Origin: Halomonas elongata
Lineage (GTDB): Bacteria; Pseudomonadota; Gammaproteobacteria; Pseudomonadales; Halomonadaceae
Assembly (NCBI RefSeq): GCF_029081005.1
Contig: NZ_JAJQTQ010000036.1
Location: 1-34,633, forward strand
Direction: 5' to 3'
Length of the DNA stretch: 34,633 nt
Positions 14,378-23,000 of this stretch are shown one piece after another (positions within the stretch are counted from its first letter, which is position 1; each line of letters opens with the position of its first letter). The notes beneath the pieces were generated by a model that was not told the origin of the DNA, did no database searches, and saw only the letters and a list, made by a program, of their open reading frames with translations. Both the position numbers and the translations under genes were made by a program.

Positions 14378-14397
14378 GTAGCGTATAGTGTCGCTGC
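14378..14397 (-). promoter_or_regulatory. Putative higBA promoter/operator
   Basis: A near-palindrome with arms GTAGCG (14378-14383) and CGCTGC (14392-14397), one mismatch, surrounds a minus-strand -10-like TATACG (14382-14387). A weak TTGTTT lies 15 bases upstream of that. It is a likely site for HigA autorepression. No clear ribosome site precedes higB, so toxin translation should be weak. Confidence 0.45.
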
Positions 14398-14477
14398 ACG
14401 AAAAACAAGCCTGAACGCCTTTGCGCCCCGCTCTCCCAGGCGGCAAACTGGCAGGAAACGCAGGGCCAGGAGGCAAA

Positions 14478-14897
14478 ATGAAGAAATGGGCGGCAGTGAT
14501 GGTGGCGGCGGCTTTGGCTGGGTGCACAGACGAGGGAAATTGGAAGCGAGACGCCAAAGGCGTTATTGACGACAAGTTCGGAACCTACCCATCCCTGGAT
14601 AGCGCGTTCATCGTTGAGAGTGAAGAGCACGCCAATCTTGTCGCAGTGTGCGGGACGTTCTCGATCAACACAGGCCAGCATCGTTTTAATGAAAGGAGAT
14701 TCGTGGTGACGGGGTTCGCTTATGGTGACGCGATCTTGTCGAACACCAGCCTTTACATTGACGACCTTGACCCTACCAGCGTCCCGCATCAGGCGGTCGA
14801 TGGACCTAAAGGGCAGGCTCGGTTCGAGGCAACCAGTTGGAATCTCTACTGTGTAAATGACCACCATCCTGCCGTGGCAACCGGCTTCGCTGATTAG
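14478..14897 (+). CDS. Small lipoprotein encoded in the tail region (moron)
   Basis: This 139-residue protein has a lipoprotein signal, MKKWAAVMVAAALAGC. The lipobox is LAGC with the lipid-bearing Cys15, followed by Thr, which predicts sorting to the outer membrane. AGGAGG lies five bases before this ATG. The frame is open to 14421 but that would spoil the signal. The mature part contains YPSLDSAFIVESEEHANLVA, VCGTFSINTGQHRFNERRFV and two further cysteines. I recognise no family. It sits between higBA and the tape measure gene, bounded by terminators, so it is cargo rather than a tail part. Phage lipoproteins of this size often block superinfection by covering an outer-membrane receptor. Confidence 0.8.
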   Translation: MKKWAAVMVAAALAGCTDEGNWKRDAKGVIDDKFGTYPSLDSAFIVESEEHANLVAVCGTFSINTGQHRFNERRFVVTGFAYGDAILSNTSLYIDDLDPTSVPHQAVDGPKGQARFEATSWNLYCVNDHHPAVATGFAD

Positions 14898-14915
14898 TTC
14901 TGACATAACCCATAG

Positions 14916-14940
14916 GCCCCGCCACTGAGCGGGGCTTCTT
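14916..14940 (+). terminator. Terminator after the lipoprotein gene
   Basis: GCCCCGC (14916-14922), a 6-base loop and GCGGGGC (14929-14935) are followed by TTCTTGTTT. Confidence 0.7.
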
Positions 14941-14947
14941 GTTTCTA

Positions 14948-14971
14948 GGCTCGCCACGGCGGGCCTTTTTT
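14948..14971 (+). terminator. Second terminator before the tape measure gene
   Basis: GGC-T-CGCC and GGCG-G-GCC form a stem with a 2-base gap between the arms, followed by six T. Two terminators in a row isolate the lipoprotein transcript from the tail genes. Confidence 0.7.
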
Positions 14972-14988
14972 GTGCCTGGAGTTTGAGC

Positions 14989-17502
14989 ATGGCCGAATCC
15001 CGCCTCAGCATCGTCATCGACTCGCGCACTGCCGAGCAGAAAGCTCAGGACGTGCGCCGCGCCCTCCAGGCGCTGGAAGATGCCGGCGTCCGGGTCACGG
15101 CGACGACCGGCGGCGTATCGGCTGCTATGAGCCAGCAGGCCAGCCAGGCCAGCGTGTTGACCCGCAACGTCAACAGCACTCGCGGTGCTCTCCAGCGCAT
15201 GCAGCAGGTGCAGAATCAGGTGCGCAGCGGGCAAAAAGGTCTGTTCCAGCCCGTTCAGGCTGAGCGGTACGAGCAAAGCGTGGAGCGCGTCAGGCGTCAG
15301 ATGGATGGCGTGCGCGGGAGCTACAACCGGGCCGGGCTGTCTGCCAAGCAACTGCATCAGGCACAGCGCCAATTGCCCATGCAATTCACCGACATCTTCA
15401 CGTCGCTCGCCTCCGGGCAGCCGGTGATGCAGGTCTTCCTGCAGCAAGGTGGCCAGCTCAAGGACATCTTCGGCGGTATCGGCCCTGCCCTTCGCGGTAT
15501 GGCAGGATACATTGCCGGCCTGATCAACCCGCTGACGATTGCGGCTGGCTCTGTAGGCGCTTTTGTCGTGGCATTCGAGTCAGGCCGTGATGAAGCGCAG
15601 CAGTTCAACAAGACGCTGACCATGACCGGGCAGCAATCCGGTGCCACAACCGACGAACTGATGACGTTGGCCGCTCAGATGGACAACCTGGCCAGCACAA
15701 CACAGAACCGTGCGGCCGCCGCGCTCAATCAAGTGGTCAAGTCCGGAAAGTTCACTGCCGAGCAGTTCGAGACCGTCACGCGCACCGCCATTCTGATGGA
15801 GAACGCTACCGGTCAGGCCATCGACAAGACCGTCGAGCAATTCGGCAAGATCGCCGACGATCCCGTCGATGCCATTGCCGAGCTCAACGAGCAGTACAGC
15901 TTCCTGACCGTCGAAACCTACGAGAACATCCGCGCCCTGGCCGATAGCGGTCGCGAAATGGAAGCCCAGCGTGTCGCGATGAACGAGTACGCCGACACGA
16001 TGCGCGACCGCGCCTCAGACGTCTCCGACAACCTTGGATGGATTGAGGAGGCAGCCCGAGGTGTTGCCGGTGCGGCCAAGGAGATGTGGGACGGCCTATT
16101 GAACGTTGGGCGTGACGATACCCTCCAGCAGGAGGTGTCTCGCATCCAAGGGGAGATTGCTCGGATTGAGGAGTCTTTGGCAGAGGGTCGGTTCAGCAAC
16201 GCAGGCGGGGAGTCGCGATCACGAGCGGCTTTGGCTAGGTTGAAGCAGGAGCTGGCCATCAAAATCGGCTTGCTGGCTCAGGAGCAAGCCAGTGCCGACG
16301 CTCAAAAAGATCAAAACGAGGCCGTTCAGGAACGCATCAAGCACGACGAAAAGATCGACGAGCTGCTCGAGGCCCAACAGACCAAAAAGCAGCGCATCGC
16401 CGAGATCGACGAGAACATAGCCACTCTCCGTAAGGAGCTGGCCAGCACCGAGTCGGCGGACCGTCGGGAGGAGATTCAAGGTGCCATTCAAGCCTGGCAG
16501 GACGAGCGACAGAGCGTCGTCGAATCCACCGAGGCTTACAAAGCCAACGAAAAGGCTGCCCGAGAAGCCGCCCGCGAGGCCGAGAAAGCCGCCCGTGAGC
16601 GTCAGCGATCCATCGAGAAGTACAACGCCAGCCTTCGCTCCCTTCAGGACCGGCTTTTCCCTGTACAACAAGCCCAGCGCGACTTCCGCCAGGATCAAAT
16701 CCTGCTCCAGACAGCCCTCATGCAGGGCAAGATCACCATCGAGCGCTACATCGAGGCCAACGAACGTCTCAACGAGTCGATGCGCAGCGATAAGACCTGG
16801 CAGGAGGCATACGGCTTCGATGGCAACACGTCCGATATAGACAAGGTGAGCGATTCAGCTCGAGAACTCGGCCTGACGTTCACCTCAGCCTTCGAGGATG
16901 CCGTTATAGAGGGCGAGAACTTTCGCGGCGTCCTCCAGGGCATCTTCGAGGACATCCAGCGTATCCTCATTCGTCGATCGATCACGGAGCCTGCCGAGGA
17001 GGCCATTTCCGGTGCCCTCGATGGATTCAGTTGGGGCGGCTTGTTTAACGGCCTCATGGGTGGCGGCGGAGGCGGCGGCACCTATACCGGCGGGACAGTT
17101 GGAAGCCTCTACCCCGGCATGTCCGAAGGCGGCTACACCGGCGACGGCGGCAAGTACGAGCCCAAAGGCATTGTTCACGGCGGCGAGTTCGTGGTGAAAA
17201 AGTCCGTGGTCGATAACCCTGGTGTTCGCCCCATGCTCGAGCGGCTGAACAAGGGCTATGCCAATGGTGGGTATGTCGGGCCGTCGTCTGGGGCGACCGC
17301 CAGCCCCGGCGTCTTCGTCAACGTGCACACCGATGGCGATGCCCAGGTATCCCAGCAGGAATCTCGCCGATCCGACGGCACTCGGCAGCTCGATCTCTAC
17401 ATCGAGCGGAAAGTCAGGGGCACCGTCCACAGCATGTTCTCCAGTGGCGAGATGGACCGCCCTATGCGCCGCTTCGGCGCACGCCGCCAATCCACCGGAT
17501 AA
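14989..17502 (+). CDS. Tail length tape measure protein (lambda gpH-like)
   Basis: This 837-residue protein sets tail length. The N-terminal part carries the marker of the lambda-type family: QLPMQFTDIFTSLASGQPVM, then QVFLQQGGQLKDIFGGIGPA (about 126-165). A hydrophobic stretch (GMAGYIAGLINPLTIAAGSV, about 167-186) can insert in a membrane during DNA ejection. Long charged coiled coils fill the middle (about 370-560, for instance EAAREAEKAARERQRSIEKY). The C-terminal lambda-type domain includes GLTFTSAFEDAVIEGENFRG and a glycine-rich tail with GGGGGGGTYTGG, GIVHGGEFVVKKSVVDNPGV and NGGYVG. The ATG at 14989 has GGAG upstream; a TTG two codons earlier is less likely. Confidence 0.94.
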   Translation: MAESRLSIVIDSRTAEQKAQDVRRALQALEDAGVRVTATTGGVSAAMSQQASQASVLTRNVNSTRGALQRMQQVQNQVRSGQKGLFQPVQAERYEQSVERVRRQMDGVRGSYNRAGLSAKQLHQAQRQLPMQFTDIFTSLASGQPVMQVFLQQGGQLKDIFGGIGPALRGMAGYIAGLINPLTIAAGSVGAFVVAFESGRDEAQQFNKTLTMTGQQSGATTDELMTLAAQMDNLASTTQNRAAAALNQVVKSGKFTAEQFETVTRTAILMENATGQAIDKTVEQFGKIADDPVDAIAELNEQYSFLTVETYENIRALADSGREMEAQRVAMNEYADTMRDRASDVSDNLGWIEEAARGVAGAAKEMWDGLLNVGRDDTLQQEVSRIQGEIARIEESLAEGRFSNAGGESRSRAALARLKQELAIKIGLLAQEQASADAQKDQNEAVQERIKHDEKIDELLEAQQTKKQRIAEIDENIATLRKELASTESADRREEIQGAIQAWQDERQSVVESTEAYKANEKAAREAAREAEKAARERQRSIEKYNASLRSLQDRLFPVQQAQRDFRQDQILLQTALMQGKITIERYIEANERLNESMRSDKTWQEAYGFDGNTSDIDKVSDSARELGLTFTSAFEDAVIEGENFRGVLQGIFEDIQRILIRRSITEPAEEAISGALDGFSWGGLFNGLMGGGGGGGTYTGGTVGSLYPGMSEGGYTGDGGKYEPKGIVHGGEFVVKKSVVDNPGVRPMLERLNKGYANGGYVGPSSGATASPGVFVNVHTDGDAQVSQQESRRSDGTRQLDLYIERKVRGTVHSMFSSGEMDRPMRRFGARRQSTG

Positions 17503-17511
17503 GGAGGAACC

Positions 17512-17874
17512 ATGCCCACATGGCCCGCATCGCTGCCTCAGCGACCGCTGGCGTCGGACTATACCGAGACACCGGCCAGCCAGGTACTCCGCTCTCAGAT
17601 GGCCGTCGGCCCGCCCAAGACGCGGCGACGCTCCACAGCCAGCACACGCACCATCCCGGTGGCGTACAACCTGACCAATGCGCAGGCAGACACGTTCGAA
17701 GATTGGTTCGACGCCGACATCGGCGCCGGCGCCCTGCCCTTCGACTGGCCAAACCCGCGCACTGAGACCATCCAGTCAGTGATGATCATCGGCGACGAGC
17801 CCTATCAGCTATCTCCTATCGGAAGTGGCGCGAGCTACTGGCGCCTCTCCATGACCATCGAGATCCAGCCGTAA
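17512..17874 (+). CDS. Minor tail/tail tip protein (gpM-like position)
   Basis: This 120-residue protein starts MPTWPASLPQRPLASDYTET and contains RSTASTRTIPVAYNLTNAQA, then DTFEDWFDADIGAGALPFDW and a closing WRLSMTIEIQP. The pattern, a W-P-x-x-L-P start followed by a beta-rich part with ADTFEDWF, is common in siphovirus tail tip proteins placed directly after the tape measure gene, which matches lambda gpM in position. A strong AAGGAGGAACC site precedes the start. Confidence 0.8.
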   Translation: MPTWPASLPQRPLASDYTETPASQVLRSQMAVGPPKTRRRSTASTRTIPVAYNLTNAQADTFEDWFDADIGAGALPFDWPNPRTETIQSVMIIGDEPYQLSPIGSGASYWRLSMTIEIQP

Positions 17875-17892
17875 GGCGAACACAACCACCAC

Positions 17893-17914
17893 AACCCGCT
17901 TCGGCGGGTTTTTT
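17893..17914 (+). terminator. Rho-independent terminator in the tail operon
   Basis: AACCCGC, a TTCG tetraloop and GCGGGTT (17893-17910) run into a T-stretch. It separates the tail tip gene from the small genes that follow. Confidence 0.8.
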
Positions 17915-17933
17915 ATTGCCCATGAGGTGACAT

Positions 17934-18170
17934 ATGAGCGAACGAGCAGACAAAGACCTGGCGCTGCGGGAGCGCTTCGAAAAGATTCAGCAGGCTGTCG
18001 AAGCTGGTGAGTTAGCACAGAAGCTCCGCGAGGATCGGGTCGCCGCACTGGAAGAGAAGGTGCAGGCATTGAGTTGCGAACTCAGTGATCAGGCATGTTC
18101 AGCAGTAATGCGGGTTGATGACCTGGAATGCCGGGTAGAGGAGCTGGCCCGGAAGATGCCCGGCGCGTAG
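17934..18170 (+). CDS. Small coiled-coil protein, unassigned
   Basis: This 78-residue protein is almost wholly alpha-helical and charged, with heptads (LREDRVAALEEKVQALSCEL, then MRVDDLECRVEELARK). GAGGTGA lies just before the ATG. It has three cysteines (two in the middle, one in DLECRVEEL). It lies after a terminator in a stretch that breaks the usual tail gene order, so it may be cargo rather than a tail part. No family is recognised. Confidence 0.65.
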   Translation: MSERADKDLALRERFEKIQQAVEAGELAQKLREDRVAALEEKVQALSCELSDQACSAVMRVDDLECRVEELARKMPGA

Positions 18171-18182
18171 CCGGGCGATGGC

Positions 18183-18389
18183 TCAGCTTGAAGATAGGCG
18201 CGTTTTTTCTTTCCATGCCATCTCGGCAAGCTCTGAGACCTTCATACCCTCAAGATTGCTCGGAGCATCGAATGAAGGGGTGACGGTGTCGTCACCTTTC
18301 TTCATGAGCGCTCTGACCTTCCTCTGCTTGCCATGGTGCTGGATTGTGAGGTCAATCATTTTCCAGCCGTCTCGTTCAAAATCGGCCAT
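18183..18389 (-). CDS. Small leftward gene in the tail operon, unassigned
   Basis: This 68-residue hydrophilic protein reads MADFERDGWKMIDLTIQHHG, then KQRKVRALMKKGDDTVTPSF and LEGMKVSELAEMAWKEKTRL. A good GGAGTGAG ribosome site lies 5 bases before the ATG on the minus strand, and codon use looks normal, whereas the plus-strand frame over it lacks such a site. It converges with the coiled-coil gene, 12 bp apart. It is an orphan cargo (moron) gene. The role is unknown; phage cargo of this size includes anti-defence proteins, but nothing in the sequence shows that. Confidence 0.65.
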   Translation of the reverse strand: MADFERDGWKMIDLTIQHHGKQRKVRALMKKGDDTVTPSFDAPSNLEGMKVSELAEMAWKEKTRLSSS

Positions 18390-18482
18390 ATCTCACTCCA
18401 TTAGCGATGTGTGAGCCCTGAGCCTCGCCTGGTGTAGCGTGGCCATCAACTGAGCATTTACCCAGCCTGAACGCCTATCCAT

Positions 18483-18506
18483 GCCCCGCCTCGAGCGGGG
18501 CTTTTT
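18483..18506 (+). terminator. Rho-independent terminator before the tail tip gene
   Basis: GCCCCGC (18483-18489), a 5-base loop and GCGGGGC (18495-18501) are followed by TTTTT. It lies only 15 bp before the start of the next tail gene. Confidence 0.75.
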
Positions 18507-18521
18507 GTGTCTGGAGCCCCT

Positions 18522-19007
18522 ATGTCCATCCGCCAGATCAGCGCCGAGGGGCTGCGTGACATGTTCGCGCAGCACACCGACGCGGCTGTGTTCGCTCTGC
18601 TGACGTTCACGCATCCGAACCTCTCCGAGCCTATCCGCCTAGTGAACAACACCGAGGCCATCACCTACGACGGCCAGCTCTACGAGGGTTTTCCGTTCCG
18701 CTTCACGCCGCCTGCCGAGGACGAGGAACGCGAGGCGGTGGCCACCGTCGAGGTGAGCAACGTGGACCGCCGGCTGACCGAGGCGCTGCGCACCATCCAG
18801 TCACTCGCTGGCGTCGACATCCAGGTCGTGCGCTGGAAGCAGGGCACCGTCACCCGCGAGATGCACATCCCGGGCATGTACCTGATGAGCGCCGACATCA
18901 ACACCGAGACGGCGTCGCTCCAGATCAGCCACGCGTTTGACGTTCTCAATAGCCCAGCAACACAAGACATCCTAAGCCCAGGTACTTCTCCTGGCTTATT
19001 TAGATAG
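18522..19007 (+). CDS. Tail tip protein (DUF1833 type, gpL-like position)
   Basis: This 161-residue protein contains FALLTFTHPNLSEPIRLVNN, then TYDGQLYEGFPFRFTPPAED and VEVSNVDRRLTEALRTIQSL. These match the DUF1833 tail family, as does the closing SPGLF. The ATG at 18522 follows CTGGAGCCCCT; a GTG five codons earlier is inside the terminator. It is followed by an inserted endonuclease gene and then the NlpC/P60 gene, so the ancestral order was DUF1833 - NlpC - J. The last codons overlap a hairpin (18973-18998). Confidence 0.85.
   Translation: MSIRQISAEGLRDMFAQHTDAAVFALLTFTHPNLSEPIRLVNNTEAITYDGQLYEGFPFRFTPPAEDEEREAVATVEVSNVDRRLTEALRTIQSLAGVDIQVVRWKQGTVTREMHIPGMYLMSADINTETASLQISHAFDVLNSPATQDILSPGTSPGLFR
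18973..18998 (+). other. Hairpin over the end of the DUF1833 gene
   Basis: TAAGCC-C-AGG and CCT-GGCTTA form a stem with one bulged C and a 7-base loop, followed by TTTAG. It lies just before the inserted endonuclease gene and could be a weak terminator or part of its leader. Confidence 0.45.
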
Positions 19008-19016
19008 GAGTGAGGC

Positions 19017-19640
19017 ATGGCCAAGCCTATTGATCTCTCAGGATTTCGGATGGATAGCGCAACTGCCCTGAAGCGTGTTGGCAAAAACCACAGAGACCAG
19101 TTTATGTGGGAATGCCGATGCGATTGCGGAGAGCTTTTCTACGCAGTAGCAGCCAATATCAAGCTGAAGCGGATTAATCACTGCGGATGTCAGTCTACGA
19201 AGAATCGTCGTCAGGCGCATACCCACCACGGAAAGACGCGAACCCCTGAGTTCAATTCGTGGCAAGGGGCGCGGGATAGGTGCCTATGCCCCACTAACAA
19301 GGCATATGCGTACTATGGCGGCAGAGGTATTCGTATTTGCGAGCGGTGGATGTCGTTCGACAATTTCCTGCAAGACATGGGGCCAAAGCCCTCTCCCCGG
19401 CATTCCCTCGACCGCATCAACGTTAACGGCGATTACTGCCCAGAGAACTGTCGCTGGGCGACTCCTGCTGAGCAAGCTCGAAATCGACGCAACAACGTGC
19501 GCATCACCATCGACGGGAAAACGCAGACACTCTATGAGTTCTACGGGCGCAAGAGCAGTTCTGCATACACGATGGCGAATCGGATGATCGCTAAGGGCGT
19601 GACGCCAGAAGAGGCGGCTTCCCTCTGCCCGCCGAAGTGA
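19017..19640 (+). CDS. HNH-type homing endonuclease with zinc-ribbon-like N-terminus
   Basis: This 207-residue protein has an N-terminal cysteine-rich part (WECRCDCGELFYAVAANIKL, then INHCGCQSTKN) that looks like a zinc ribbon. The nuclease part is familiar from phage free-standing endonucleases: TPEFNSWQGARDRC, then YGGRGIRICERWMSFDNFLQ, HSLDRINVNGDYCPENCRWA and EQARNRR. The C-terminal ITIDGKTQTLYEFYGRKSSS part resembles a NUMOD-type DNA-binding repeat. A GGAGTGAGGC site precedes the ATG. It is intact and inserted between two tail tip genes, and its stop overlaps a GTG of the next frame. It is not related in sequence to the broken HNH gene at 6976. Confidence 0.88.
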   Translation: MAKPIDLSGFRMDSATALKRVGKNHRDQFMWECRCDCGELFYAVAANIKLKRINHCGCQSTKNRRQAHTHHGKTRTPEFNSWQGARDRCLCPTNKAYAYYGGRGIRICERWMSFDNFLQDMGPKPSPRHSLDRINVNGDYCPENCRWATPAEQARNRRNNVRITIDGKTQTLYEFYGRKSSSAYTMANRMIAKGVTPEEAASLCPPK

Positions 19641-19648
19641 GGCCCGCC

Positions 19649-20032
19649 ATGATCGACGTCACCGAGTACATCGGCCTGCCGTTCGAGTCGGGGGGCCGAG
19701 GGCCGCGCTATGACTGCTGGGGCATTGTGCGCCGCGTGTACGCCGACCACCTCGGCATCGAGCTTCCGCTGCACACCGGCTACGCCGACACGCTGACCGA
19801 CGAGACATCACGGCTGATGGTCTTCGCCCGCTCCGAATGGCGCGAGGTCGCCGCCCCCGAGCCGTGGGACGTGGCGATGTTCAACGTCGACGGCAAGCCC
19901 AACCACATCGGCCTCGTTATCGCCCCCGACCTGATGCTGCACACCACGCGGCACAAAGACGCCTGTATCGAGAGTTACCGCGCCGCTCAGTGGCGCGACC
20001 GCCTGGAAGGATTCTATCGATGGTCCAGCTAG
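19649..20032 (+). CDS. NlpC/P60 tail tip peptidase (gpK-like)
   Basis: This 127-residue NlpC/P60 domain protein has the catalytic cysteine in RYDCWGIVRRVY (C24 or near), the catalytic histidine in NHIGLVI, and the third polar site in LMLHTTRHKD. In lambda-type tails gpK carries this domain together with a JAMM domain; here only the NlpC part is present. It probably cuts peptidoglycan or a tail component during assembly or DNA entry. The ATG at 19649 has GTGAGG upstream; a GTG at 19637 would add four residues. It overlaps the J-like gene by 13 bp. Confidence 0.9.
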   Translation: MIDVTEYIGLPFESGGRGPRYDCWGIVRRVYADHLGIELPLHTGYADTLTDETSRLMVFARSEWREVAAPEPWDVAMFNVDGKPNHIGLVIAPDLMLHTTRHKDACIESYRAAQWRDRLEGFYRWSS

Positions 20033-23000
20033 TTGCTCGCCCGAGCCCGGTTCGCTCTGACCTCTACACCGCCGAGATTCCCGATGGAATGAGTCTGTCT
20101 GCTGTCCTGGGCGACGACATGCCGGAAAGCGTGCGGGCGCAGATCGACGGTGAGGTCATTCCACGCGAGCGTTGGGCCGAGCCGCTGCCCGCCGAGGCGC
20201 AGGTGCTGATCACCGGCACGCCCGAGGATGATGGTATTGGCCGTGCCATCGCGATGATCGGTGTAGCGCTGGTGGCTGGGTGGGCTGCGCCTATTGTGGC
20301 CGGCGCTATCGGCGTGGGCGGCATCACCGGCGGCGTCACGGCGGTGACGGCTGGCCTGACCATGGTGGGCTCTTTGGCGGTGAACGCCCTCGTTCCGCCG
20401 GAGATGCCGAGCCAACAGTCGCCGACGCAGCCCAACGTCCGCAACTCCATCACCGGCACGCGCAACCAGATCGACAAATATGGCGTCGTGCCGCGTGTTT
20501 ACGGCAACCCGCGCTGGTATCCCAAGCTCGCTGCCAATCCGGTGACCGAGATCGCTGGCAACGATCAGTACATGCGCATGTTGCTGGTGCTGGGTTATGG
20601 GCCGCTTGAAGTGGCCGGGAATCGTGTTGGTGCCGGGCACAGTGTGCTCCGCAATGCCAGTGTCGGTGACAACATCACTATCGGCGAGACGAGCCTTGAT
20701 GAGTACGAGGATGTCGAGTGGGAGATCGGCACGCCCGACCAACTCTCGCTGATGACACCGGACATCGCCGAGGAACAGGTCGGTGTCGCGCTCAACCAGA
20801 CCGGCGAGGTGCGCGAGCATGAGTGGGTAGCCGACGATGTGCCACCCGTGGTGCGCACCACCGCGCCGAACACCCGCGAAATCAGCATGGACCTGACGTT
20901 TCGGGCGGGCCTGTGGGTGACGACCGATAACGGCAAGACGCGCGGCTGCCGCGTCAAATACTCCATTCGCTATCGCGAGAGCGGTACGTCCCAGTGGACC
21001 ACGCTTGATGACAACTGGGTGATCGAGGACCACACCAAAGAGACCAAACGCGTCAACCGTCGCTGGACCGTGCCGGCGGGACAGTACGATGTCGAGCTGA
21101 CCCGTCTCGCGACGTATCTGCGCGATGACAACTCCCCGCAGACCGACAGCACATGGGCGGTGCTGCGTTCCGCGCAGGAAGGTCCGGCCTACACCGGCGA
21201 CCATGTACTCATTGCGCTGCGCATCCGCGCCACGGACCAGCTCAATGGCGTTATCGACCAGCTCCGCATCCGCACCCAGGCCGTGCTGCGCATGTGGAAC
21301 GGCTCTGACTGGGTCATGCAGGCCACCAACAACCCGGGCTGGGCCTACATCGACGCGATGACCGGCAAGCAGGTGGGTAACCCCATCGGCGACAACCGTC
21401 TGCACCTCGAGGACATCGCTAACTGGGCGTCGTTCTGTGACAACCAGGGGCTGGATTATCACCACGTCCACGACGGCGATGAGACGGTCCTCGATCGCGC
21501 GCGCTCGATTGCCGCCGGCGGCCAGGGCTCGTTTGCCTTCCGCGACGGCCGGTTTGGCATTGTCTTCGACGACCCCAATACGCCCATCGTGCAGGCCATC
21601 ACGCCGCGCAACGCCAGCGGTTTTAGCTCGAGCATCCAGTACAAGGATCTGCCGCACGCCATCCGCGTGAAGTACGTTGATCCCGACACCTGGTCCGATG
21701 CCGAGCGCATCGTCTATCGACCGGGCTACGGTGAGAGCAACGCGACTCGCTTCGAGGACTTCCAGCTCCAGGGCGTGGCCAGTGCCGACGAGGCATGGCA
21801 TCACGGCCAGTATCACATGCGTCAGGCGATCCTCCGTCCCGAGACGTTCAAGGCGTCCATGGACTGGGAGAACCTGGCCATCGTGCGCGGCAACCGCGTG
21901 CTGTACCAGTACGACGCCATTCTGGTGGGCCTGGGCACTGCGCGGGTGAAATCGGTCAGCGGCACGACCGTCGTGCTCGACGAGCGCCTGGAGTACACCG
22001 AGCAGCGGGCCTATGGCATCTCGGTGCGCGGTGTCGATGATGCGGCCGGCAAGGCCAAGCTGATCGCGACGCAGGTCACCGGTGCCGAGATCGGCGAGAC
22101 CGACACCTTCACCACCGTCGAAAGCATCGATGTCGAGCCGGGCGACCTGGTGGTTTATGGCGTGATGGGCAAAGAGTCTATCGATGCCAAGGTCTCGAAA
22201 ATCCAGCCGAACCAGGACTTCGGCGCCGACCTGACGCTGGTCAATGCCGCGCCGGACATCTACGACTACAGCACAGCGCCGGCATTTGACCCGGGCATCA
22301 CCAACCCGATCCCGCCCGACCGTGTCCGTCCGCCGATCCCGCAGATCACGTCAGTGCGCGGCGACGAGACAGCGGCCCAGCAGAATCAGGACGGCTCGTT
22401 CACAACACTGATCCGGGTGGCGTATGCGTTCAGCGCCCAGGTCGGGCTGCCGAATCTGCATATTGAGACACGTTATCGCATCGTCGGCGAGGATGCGTGG
22501 GACCATGCCGGGCCGTTCACCGCCACTGGCAATCTGACACTACGCGATGTCGATGAGGAGCAGGATTACGAGATCCAGCTCCGGGCCACCAATGGCAGCA
22601 CGGCGTCCGTGTGGTCGCAGACCGCAACACTGACAGTGACCGGCCAGGCCGTCCAGGTGCCGCAGACCATTGACGTCAAGCGGGGCACGTTCACGCTCAC
22701 GTTGATTCCGCACGGCCTGTATGCCGGCGCCCAGTTCGAGTTTTTCCGCTCGTCTGCGCCGCTCGCCCTGGGCGATGTCGAGACCAGCGCACAGCAACTG
22801 AGCATCGGCACGACGCTGGTCGATACCGACCTGATGCCGGACACCACCTATTACTACTACGTCCGGCAGTGGACCGCTTCCCGGGTTTCCGAGTTTGCGG
22901 TTGTCGAGGCGACGACGAAAAACGACCCGGCCGCTGTCATCAGCAACATCTCCGGCGAGATCGGCCGCACCGAGGTCGATGATGAACTGCGCTCCGAGCT

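Noticed and set aside
20029..21816. Long minus-strand open frame (595 codons) opposite the J-like gene
   Set aside because: It is a mirror of a GC-rich, strongly coding plus strand. The protein has no recognisable motif and the frame has no ribosome site.
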